Assembly (NCBI GenBank): GCA_009929445.1 | Contig: SAAL01000004.1 | Coordinates: 1 to 64,000, forward strand | DNA from: Bacteroidia bacterium | GTDB lineage: Bacteria; Bacteroidota; Bacteroidia; Bacteroidales; Paludibacteraceae | Direction of reading: 5' to 3' | Length of the DNA: 64,000 nucleotides | Part shown: in pieces, positions 54,869 through 62,419 of the stretch | Position numbering within the stretch: position 1 is the first letter of the stretch | Layout: each line of letters opens with the position of its first letter | Translations under genes and position numbers: made by a program | The notes under the pieces: generated by a model | The model's input: only the letters and a program-made list of their open reading frames with translations | Told to the model about the DNA's origin: nothing | Databases searched by the model: none

Positions 54869-55423
54869 ATGAATACCGGACTTATATCAGTTAGATATGC
54901 CACCGCCCTGTTTGATTTTGCAGTAGAAACAAAATCAGTGGAAAGAGTGTATGGCGAAGCCAAAATGCTGACCCACATGTTTTTGAAAATGGGTGAACTG
55001 AGGATTGTGCTCGATAATCCGGTATTGCCACAATCGGAAAAACGACAACTGATTCTCAATGCGGCCGGCGGATCAACCAGCAAAACTTTCGAGCATTTCA
55101 CCGATTTGCTCCTGAAAAACGGACGAGAAAATCAGGTGCAATACATCATGCTGAAATACATCGATCTGTACCGGAAAGACAAAAACATCCTTTACGGAAA
55201 ACTCACTACAGCTTTCGAGGTGGACAAAGCCACCGAAGAACGTTTGATTTCGCTGGTAACCGATAAAACGGGGGGCACGCTTGAACTGGAAAAAGTGGTA
55301 GATCCTGAAATACTGGGCGGATTCATGCTCGAAGTGGAAGATGTACGATGGGATGCAAGTCTCTCGGGACAGTTGACACGCATAAAAAATGAGTACATTG
55401 AGCGCAACCGAAGAATTGTTTGA
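54869..55423 (+). CDS. atpH: F-type ATP synthase subunit delta
   Basis: A 184-residue delta subunit (OSCP): N-terminal helical domain starting ISVRYATALFDFAVE, and the C-terminal LEKVVDPEILGGFMLEVEDVRWDASLSGQLTRIKN, which is diagnostic. It caps the F1 head and links it to b. Normal length. Confidence 0.96.
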   Translation: MNTGLISVRYATALFDFAVETKSVERVYGEAKMLTHMFLKMGELRIVLDNPVLPQSEKRQLILNAAGGSTSKTFEHFTDLLLKNGRENQVQYIMLKYIDLYRKDKNILYGKLTTAFEVDKATEERLISLVTDKTGGTLELEKVVDPEILGGFMLEVEDVRWDASLSGQLTRIKNEYIERNRRIV

Positions 55424-55481
55424 TATACATTTCAATCATTTCAAACTAATATCGTAAATAACAAAAAGAAAAAAAATACAG

Positions 55482-57065
55482 ATGTCTGATACGAAAATAA
55501 AAGTGAGCGAAGTCTCAGAAGTGTTGCGACTGCAACTCGAAGGCATTGACAACGGAGTAAAATTTGATGAAATTGGTACCGTATTGCAGGTAAGCGATGG
55601 AGTGGTTCGAATCTACGGATTGCGAAATGCTGAAGCCAATGAGCTGCTTGAATTTGACAATGGCATTCAGGCCATCGTTATGAACCTCGAAGAAGACAAC
55701 GTAGGAGCCGTATTGCTGGGACCGTCCAATGAAATAAAAGAGGGATACAGTGTAAAACGAACCAAGCGGGTAGCTTCAATTTTTGTGGGCGAAGGAATGC
55801 TCGGACGTGTCATCAATCCGCTGGGAGAAGGTATTGACGGACGGGGAAAAATTACCGGCGAACTACTCGAAATGCCTCTTGAGCGCAAAGCTCCGGGTGT
55901 AATCTATCGTCAACCGGTGAATCAGCCGCTTCAAACCGGTCTGAAAGCCATAGATGCAATGATTCCAATCGGGCGCGGGCAGCGGGAACTTATCATCGGT
56001 GACCGCCAGACCGGAAAAACCAGTATTGCCATTGATACAATTATCAATCAGCGACGAAACTTTGATGAAGGTGACCCCGTTTACTGTATTTACGTTGCAA
56101 TAGGTCAGAAAGGGTCCACAGTTGCATCCATTGTGAACACCCTGAAGGAGCACAACGCCATGGAATATACGATTGTAGTGGCAGCAAACGCCTCCGATCC
56201 GGCCGCCTTGCAGTATTATGCTCCGTTTGCCGGCGCTGCCATCGGCGAATACTTCCGCGATACCGGACGCCATGCGCTGGTTATTTACGACGACCTTTCA
56301 AAACAAGCTGTTTCGTACCGCGAAGTTTCGCTTATTCTTCGTCGCCCTTCCGGACGCGAAGCCTATCCGGGCGATATTTTCTATCTGCACTCGCGCCTGC
56401 TCGAAAGAGCCGCTAAAATCATCAATCAGGAAGAAGTAGCCAAACAAATGAACGACCTGCCCGAGAGCCTCAAAGGCAGAGTGAAAGGCGGTGGTTCACT
56501 CACAGCTCTTCCAATGATAGAAACCCAGGCGGGCGACGTATCTGCCTATATACCAACGAACGTAATCTCGATTACCGACGGACAGATATTTCTTGATACC
56601 GACTTATTCAATCAGGGAAATCGTCCGGCTGTAAATGTGGGAATCTCCGTATCGCGTGTAGGCGGTAACGCTCAGATCAAAGCCATGAAAAAGGTAGCCG
56701 GAACACTAAAAATTGACCAGGCACAGTTTCGTGAACTTGAAGCATTTACCAAGTTTGGAGGCGATATGGATGCGGTGACTGCCATGACCATTGATAAAGG
56801 ACAGAAAAACACAAAATTGCTGGTTCAGAAACTTCATCAACCAATGGCTGTAGAAAAACAAGTGGCAGTACTCTATTGCGGTACTCATGGGCTGCTTTCT
56901 AAAGTTCCACTTGAAAAAGTAACTGTTTTTGAGGAGGAATATCTGAGTACCCTTGAACTGACACATCAGGAAGACGTATTGGACGTAATCAAAAAGGGAA
57001 TAATCGACGAAAAAGTGACAACTCTGCTTGAAAAAGTGGCAGAAGAGGTTGCAAGAAGAATATAG
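55482..57065 (+). CDS. atpA: F-type ATP synthase subunit alpha
   Basis: A 527-residue alpha subunit. P-loop [15 protein letters not shown] (about 169-183), the [20 protein letters not shown] segment, [32 protein letters not shown] and the C-terminal helical domain are intact. It forms the regulatory/non-catalytic sites in the alpha3beta3 ring. Confidence 0.98.
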   Translation: MSDTKIKVSEVSEVLRLQLEGIDNGVKFDEIGTVLQVSDGVVRIYGLRNAEANELLEFDNGIQAIVMNLEEDNVGAVLLGPSNEIKEGYSVKRTKRVASIFVGEGMLGRVINPLGEGIDGRGKITGELLEMPLERKAPGVIYRQPVNQPLQTGLKAIDAMIPIGRGQRELIIGDRQTGKTSIAIDTIINQRRNFDEGDPVYCIYVAIGQKGSTVASIVNTLKEHNAMEYTIVVAANASDPAALQYYAPFAGAAIGEYFRDTGRHALVIYDDLSKQAVSYREVSLILRRPSGREAYPGDIFYLHSRLLERAAKIINQEEVAKQMNDLPESLKGRVKGGGSLTALPMIETQAGDVSAYIPTNVISITDGQIFLDTDLFNQGNRPAVNVGISVSRVGGNAQIKAMKKVAGTLKIDQAQFRELEAFTKFGGDMDAVTAMTIDKGQKNTKLLVQKLHQPMAVEKQVAVLYCGTHGLLSKVPLEKVTVFEEEYLSTLELTHQEDVLDVIKKGIIDEKVTTLLEKVAEEVARRI

Positions 57066-57108
57066 GAATAGCTCTGACTTATTTAACAGATAATTTTTAG
57101 TAATTAAA

Positions 57109-57146
57109 AGTCTGATAGACTTTGGTCTATTAGTCTAAAGTCCGAA
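57109..57146 (+). repeat. AGTCT-type repeat before atpG
   Basis: The gap ahead of atpG contains AGTCTGATAGACTTTGG and TCTATTAGTCTAAAGTCC: GACTTT and AAAGTC form an inverted repeat, and AGTCT recurs. It runs up to two bases before the atpG start codon, so it covers any ribosome-binding region. Confidence 0.5.
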
Positions 57147-57148
57147 GA

Positions 57149-58018
57149 ATGGCTTCATTAAAAGAAATAAAATCGAGGATACAATCCGTAAAATCTACAC
57201 AGAAAATCACTTCGGCGATGAAGATGGTTTCGTCTGCCAAGTTACGCAAAGCGCAGAAAAGGATTGAAAGTTTTTATCCGTACGAGCAGAAACTAAATCA
57301 GATTCTGAACAATTTCCTGAATGCAGAAGAAGAAAGTTCTTCCATCTACGCTGAAAGCCGGGAAATCAAGCGGGTTGCAGTCATTGCATTTTCATCTAAC
57401 TCAAGTCTTTGCGGAGGATTCAACTCAAACATTGCAAAAAAACTAACTGCCACACTCGAGCGATATAATCATCTCGGGCGGGAGAATATCCTGATTTTCC
57501 CGATAGGAAAAAAAATTGGCAGAGTGGTAAAAAAAATTGGATTTCCTATTGAAAATTTCGATGAAATGGCCGATAAACCAACCTATCCGGCCGCACAGGC
57601 ACTGACTGACAGAGTGATGCAACTCTTTAGAAACGGTGAGGTGGACAAAGTGGAATTAATCTATCATCATTTCAAAAACAAAAGTTCACAGGTGCTACTT
57701 GAAGAAACCCTGCTGCCCATCAAACTGGAATCTGCTCATAATTACCAGAGCGGTGTATTGCTAAATTACCTGGTTGAACCCGACAGAAAAACGATTATGA
57801 GCGAATTAATACCGAAAGTACTGCGTCTGAAAGTGTACACCGCTCTTTTGGACAGCAACGCATCTGAACACGCTGCCCGAACCATTGCTATGCAGATAGC
57901 CACCGACAATGCTGATGACCTGCTACAGAAGCTCAATCTGCAATACAACAAATCGCGTCAGCAAGCTATAACCAACGAACTGCTGGATATTATCGGAGGC
58001 TCTTTCGGACAGAGTTAA
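57149..58018 (+). CDS. atpG: F-type ATP synthase subunit gamma
   Basis: A 289-residue central-stalk subunit: N-terminal helix MASLKEIKSRIQSVKSTQKITSAMKMVSSAKLRKAQ and C-terminal helix SEHAARTIAMQIATDNADDLLQKLNLQYNKSRQQAITNELLDIIGG are the two coiled-coil arms that turn in the head. The Rossmann-like middle domain (AVIAFSSNSSLCGGFNSNI) is present. Last gene of the operon. Confidence 0.97.
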   Translation: MASLKEIKSRIQSVKSTQKITSAMKMVSSAKLRKAQKRIESFYPYEQKLNQILNNFLNAEEESSSIYAESREIKRVAVIAFSSNSSLCGGFNSNIAKKLTATLERYNHLGRENILIFPIGKKIGRVVKKIGFPIENFDEMADKPTYPAAQALTDRVMQLFRNGEVDKVELIYHHFKNKSSQVLLEETLLPIKLESAHNYQSGVLLNYLVEPDRKTIMSELIPKVLRLKVYTALLDSNASEHAARTIAMQIATDNADDLLQKLNLQYNKSRQQAITNELLDIIGGSFGQS

Positions 58019-58037
58019 AGAATTGTTTGACACATAA

Positions 58038-58077
58038 AAAAAATCAGCTAATTATCAATAAATTAGCTGGTTTTTTT
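58038..58077. terminator. Terminator of atp operon and GH2 gene
   Basis: ATCAGCTAATT pairs with AATTAGCTGGT (one G-T wobble) around a seven-base loop, with A-rich and T-rich flanks. It sits between convergent genes. Confidence 0.88.
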
Positions 58078-58093
58078 ATATAAGTGGAATTCG

Positions 58094-61000
58094 TTATTCC
58101 GCCAACACTCCGAACTCTGCTCCACTGGCAAAGTCGGCGCCGTTCACTTCGCTCTGGGCTGTAAAACGCACATAGCGAGCTTTTACAGATTTGTCGAGCA
58201 TTACTATTTTTTCGTTACCGGAACGGTCAAATGTGCCTTTAGCAACCGGTTCCGACCAGGTTTTACCGTCGGAGCTCACTTGCAGCGTGTAATCTTTCAC
58301 GTTTCCGTTGGTGCCATTCTGGCGTGGCAGGTAAGTGAAGCCTTTCAGCGTTTTTTCATTGCCCATATCAAAATCCACCCAATGCGGATGTTTTGCCACA
58401 GTAACCGAATACATGGTGTGCCAAATAGTAGTAGGATCGCCATCTACCAGGTGAGCAGCATCGCCTGAACCGGGCTCCACACTACTTGCAGAAACCACTT
58501 CCAGCTGTACGGTTAAGATTTTATCAAATACTGCCGTTGTTTTTGTATTCGGATTGCCTTTGAACCAGGCAGTTACCGTTCCTCCATCACGCAGTTGCAG
58601 CGGCATAAAGTACGAATTTTCTTTTTTGGCTTTATTTAATGTGTAAACAATTTCTTGCTGATTGCGGCTTGCCAAGATTTCCACTTTTCCTTTGGCATCG
58701 CGAATGATGGAAATCGGCACTTCACCGGCTGTGGAAACGTTGGCTGTTTCGGCCAAATTTTTGCCCGCAGGGCGAATAATAAATCCAAAGTCGTGGTAAT
58801 CAGCCAGAATACGGTCTTTTTCAAGCGGTCCGCCTTGTCCACAACTGTATCCGCCCAGCCCGGTTACGCCCGCATCCAGAATCAGATAAGTATCTTTCGC
58901 CTTCGGTAATTCGTAGATATGCGGTGCAAGCGTGAGTTGGAGCGGTGAGTATTGTAGTGCCGAAACCGACATGGCATCCTGTGCCACGAAAACAGCACCA
59001 TTACCTCCGTTATCAGTCAGTGCTGCCCAGCGAACTTCTTCGTGGTTGCCCATGTCCTGCGGTTTCGGGAAATTCACAAACTCGTCTTTCGGCGTGCTGC
59101 TGAATTGCTCGATAAACTGTCCGGTTTTGCGGTCGTTGTAGTTGTCAATCGGGCCGCGACCGTAATAGGTAAAGTTGCCGTATTTTTGGGGCACTTGCAT
59201 CATATATCCCAGGCGTGGAAGTATCAGTTTGGGTTTGTTGGACGTGATGCTGGCTTGCAATTCTACTGAACCGTCAGTGTAAACGGTGAAAATTTGCTGT
59301 GTCGTAAATTTGAAATCGTTCGCTCCAAACGGCGTATCAGTCAGTTCCTCCAATTTATTTTTGCCGGATGACCAGCCGCCCGTGATACGGGCCGCGTTGG
59401 GTGCTTGAGAAGTTACTTCAAATGCCACGGTAATCGTTCCGTCGGCAGTTTGACTCACGCGGTAATTTTGTGCTTTGTGCTGGAGGTTGTGCAATCCGTT
59501 TTGGTACCAGCTTTCGTACAGCCAGTTGTCGTTGTTTACAAATGCACGCAAAGCATTTAATTTCGGGCCGCTACCGTCTGCAATTACGGTTTGGTTGCCG
59601 TAAGTGAGGTTGTAAATCGTTCCGGTTTTGGTATCGAAATTCATTATAAATTCTTCACCTCTTACTTCAATAAATGTTTTGTCAGCCGATTCTTTCCAGG
59701 TCGGTTTCGTTGCGTTTGCTTTCACAACTTCGGCAATGGAAGGACGAACTGCCTGCTTTAGTGCGATTTGTTCCTCGGCTTGCACATACCCTTTTTTAGC
59801 CCAGGGTTCATCGTTTTTCAGCAGGAACTGGAATTTCACAAAATGCTCGGCATCTTTGCGAAGCGAAGCATAGTTATACGGCAACTTCACGGTCTTCTTC
59901 TGACGAGCCAGGATTTGTCCGGCATCCACTCGTCCGCTCTGAACTTCTTTTCCGTCCTCGTAAACTGTCCATTTTACTTCGTAATCGTTCAGATTTTTGA
60001 AGTAATATTTATTGAAAATCTCGTATTCTCCACGTTCCACGTCCACCGCTTTCACGCCGATGTGCTGATACACTTTTTTCACTTCGTAATATTGCGGTTT
60101 CGGTTCCATATCGGCGAAAATTAAGCCGTTCATCACAAACTGACCGTCATTCGGTGTGTCGCCAAAATCGCCTCCGTAAGCCAGGTATTTAGTGCCTGTG
60201 GCCGAATCGTAGTTGTACATAGCCTGATCAATCCAGTCCCAGATGGCTCCACCCATAAAGAAATTGGTGCTTTCGATGGCTTCCCAGTAATCCACCAGAT
60301 TTCCGCAAGCATTTCCCATGGAGTGAGCGTACTCGGATACGTGGAAGGGATATTTGATGTTGTAATTTCCCTTCACGGCACCCTGCATCCAGGCTATAGA
60401 CGGGTATTGATTGGAGCCCATATCTACAATGTCGTTGTTTCTCTCGTACTGAACCGGGCGTGAAACATCCACTTTTTTGAGTGCATCGTAGGCCGATACA
60501 AAGTTTTTGCCGGGTCCGGCTTCGTTACCGAGCGACCAGATTACCACCGAAGGATTGTTGATGGTGCTGTGAACCATTTCCATTACACGAGCCACGTGTG
60601 CATCTTTCCACTCCACCGGATGCGAAAGTGAAGCAGCACCGTAATAATACTGATGCGATTCGATGTTGGCTTCGTCTTCGAGGTAAATTCCGTATTTATC
60701 GCAAAGGTAGTACCAGTACGGATCGTCCGGGTAGTGGGAGTTTCGTACGTGGTTGATGTTGGCACGTTTCATCAGCATCACTTCTTCTTCCATTTGCTTG
60801 CGAGAAACCACTTTTCCGGTCGATGGATTGGTTTCGTGGCGGTTCACCCCTTTCAATTTTACCGCCATATCGTTGATATAATAATAGCGTCCCGCCAGTC
60901 CGAATTCATCGTCTTCGGCTTTGGTATCGCGGATTTCCACCGATCGGAAACCGGTGTAAGTTGAAACAGTTTCCACCACACGACCTTTCTTATCCAATAA

Positions 61001-62149
61001 TTCAACCACCAATGTGTAGCGGTTGGGTGTTTCGGCCGACCAGGGTTTTATGTTTTCAAATTTTAATTCCTGTTTCTTTCCTGTGTAGGTTTTTCCGGGA
61101 TTGATTTGCACTTTTTCCTTTGTGGGCAAAAAAGCCATTTCATAACCCGTTACATATTTGTTTTGGTCGGAATAGAGTTCGTTTTCGTAAAGTGAATATT
61201 TCACCTTATATTGACTGATGTTTATTTTTTTCTTATCAAGATTGCGCAAATTCACAGTTACGTCCAACTGACCATTTCCGAATTTATACGTCGGAATTAC
61301 CTGAATGTCACGGATATGCGTTTTAGGAGTGGAATAAATGGCCACTGTACGAAAAATTCCGGGCAGACGAAACATATCCTGTGCTTCCAGAAATGACGCA
61401 TCGCTGCTGCGATAAACTTCCACGGCTATCGTATTGTTGCCTTTTTGCAGGTGTCTGGTGATGTCGAAACGGGCCGCGTTGCGTGAATTTTTGGAGAAAC
61501 CTACGTACTGACCGTTAATCCACAGGTAAAAAAAGCTATCCACACCGTCGAAACTCAGGAACACCTGACGCCCGTCCCACTCCTGCGGAACAGTAAAATC
61601 ACGACGGAAGGAACCGACTTCGTTGCGGTATTCGTATGTTGTCCAATTTGCTGGTGGTGTACGCATTACGCCACCGCGCCAGTCGTCTACAGCCACTTTG
61701 TGCTGGAAAATTACCGGTTGATTGACATAAATGGGCACACCGTATTTCAGCGAACCATCTTTTTGTATTCCATGGATATTCCAGCTTACGGGTACAGGAA
61801 TATTTTCCCATCCATTTACGTTGAATTCCGGTTTGTAAAAATCCATGGGACGTTCGTCGGGATGTTTTACCCAGTTGAATTTCCACGTTCCGTCTAAAGA
61901 TTTCCAATAAGCGGAGTTTTCAGGAAGTACTTTGCGGGCGCTTTCTTTGTTTTCAAAGGAAAAGAAATAAGCACGCGGCTGCTCTTTGTTGAGCGCCAGA
62001 TTTTCAGGTGATTCCCACTCTTTGCCGGAAGGTGCCTGCTCATTGGCATAGCGGAATCCGCTCAGCATATCTTCAGCGTTTACAAAAGCAGAAGTCAGCA
62101 AAATGAATCCGGTTAAAAAACCGATTTTAGCTGTTTTTAAGTTTCTCAT
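58094..62149 (-). CDS. Exported GH2 beta-galactosidase (LacZ type) with F5/8C domain
   Basis: A 1351-residue secreted enzyme: signal peptide (MRNLKTAKIGFLTGFILLTSAFVNA), GH2 sugar-binding, immunoglobulin-like and TIM-barrel domains, a large LacZ-type C-terminal beta domain, and a final F5/8 type C (discoidin) domain (about 1218-1351). Acid/base Glu543 is in VIWSLGNEAG and nucleophile Glu606 in HVSEYAHSMGN. The tracked ORF starts 45 codons earlier; I chose ATG 62149 where the signal peptide begins. It follows the GH84-like gene by only 53 bases once that gene's full sorting domain is counted, so the two are probably cotranscribed. No T9SS sorting domain. Galactoside specificity is inferred. 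Confidence 0.92.
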   Translation of the reverse strand: MRNLKTAKIGFLTGFILLTSAFVNAEDMLSGFRYANEQAPSGKEWESPENLALNKEQPRAYFFSFENKESARKVLPENSAYWKSLDGTWKFNWVKHPDERPMDFYKPEFNVNGWENIPVPVSWNIHGIQKDGSLKYGVPIYVNQPVIFQHKVAVDDWRGGVMRTPPANWTTYEYRNEVGSFRRDFTVPQEWDGRQVFLSFDGVDSFFYLWINGQYVGFSKNSRNAARFDITRHLQKGNNTIAVEVYRSSDASFLEAQDMFRLPGIFRTVAIYSTPKTHIRDIQVIPTYKFGNGQLDVTVNLRNLDKKKINISQYKVKYSLYENELYSDQNKYVTGYEMAFLPTKEKVQINPGKTYTGKKQELKFENIKPWSAETPNRYTLVVELLDKKGRVVETVSTYTGFRSVEIRDTKAEDDEFGLAGRYYYINDMAVKLKGVNRHETNPSTGKVVSRKQMEEEVMLMKRANINHVRNSHYPDDPYWYYLCDKYGIYLEDEANIESHQYYYGAASLSHPVEWKDAHVARVMEMVHSTINNPSVVIWSLGNEAGPGKNFVSAYDALKKVDVSRPVQYERNNDIVDMGSNQYPSIAWMQGAVKGNYNIKYPFHVSEYAHSMGNACGNLVDYWEAIESTNFFMGGAIWDWIDQAMYNYDSATGTKYLAYGGDFGDTPNDGQFVMNGLIFADMEPKPQYYEVKKVYQHIGVKAVDVERGEYEIFNKYYFKNLNDYEVKWTVYEDGKEVQSGRVDAGQILARQKKTVKLPYNYASLRKDAEHFVKFQFLLKNDEPWAKKGYVQAEEQIALKQAVRPSIAEVVKANATKPTWKESADKTFIEVRGEEFIMNFDTKTGTIYNLTYGNQTVIADGSGPKLNALRAFVNNDNWLYESWYQNGLHNLQHKAQNYRVSQTADGTITVAFEVTSQAPNAARITGGWSSGKNKLEELTDTPFGANDFKFTTQQIFTVYTDGSVELQASITSNKPKLILPRLGYMMQVPQKYGNFTYYGRGPIDNYNDRKTGQFIEQFSSTPKDEFVNFPKPQDMGNHEEVRWAALTDNGGNGAVFVAQDAMSVSALQYSPLQLTLAPHIYELPKAKDTYLILDAGVTGLGGYSCGQGGPLEKDRILADYHDFGFIIRPAGKNLAETANVSTAGEVPISIIRDAKGKVEILASRNQQEIVYTLNKAKKENSYFMPLQLRDGGTVTAWFKGNPNTKTTAVFDKILTVQLEVVSASSVEPGSGDAAHLVDGDPTTIWHTMYSVTVAKHPHWVDFDMGNEKTLKGFTYLPRQNGTNGNVKDYTLQVSSDGKTWSEPVAKGTFDRSGNEKIVMLDKSVKARYVRFTAQSEVNGADFASGAEFGVLAE

Positions 62150-62202
62150 CTTTTTTATTTGATTATTCTTTATTTCTGAAAAAATATGGATAATTATAAA
62201 AC

Positions 62203-62419
62203 TTATGGTTTTAACAGTTTGAAAGTATCTTTTGTTCCATTCGTGGAAACCACAGAAAGAATATAAATTCCACTTGCCAGACAACTAGCTTCCATTACAT
62301 TGGAATTATTCACCGAAGCAATTCGAACTCCCTGTAAATTAGAGAGTTGTATAGTTTTCATTTCGCCGCCGAAAACCTGTAGGTATCCATTATTTAGTGC
62401 AACTGAAAACTCGTTTGAA
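62203..62419 (-). pseudogene. Out-of-frame T9SS C-terminal sorting domain of the GH84-like protein
   Basis: In the frame shifted by one base from the upstream ORF, the minus strand encodes about 70 residues: NSNEFSVALNNGYLQVFGGE, then TIQLSNLQGVRI and SGIYILSVVSTNGTKDTFKL ending LLKP and a stop at 62203. This is a typical type A T9SS sorting domain. It has no start codon of its own and only makes sense fused to the upstream enzyme; loss of one A in the adjoining A13 run would fuse them. Confidence 0.85.
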
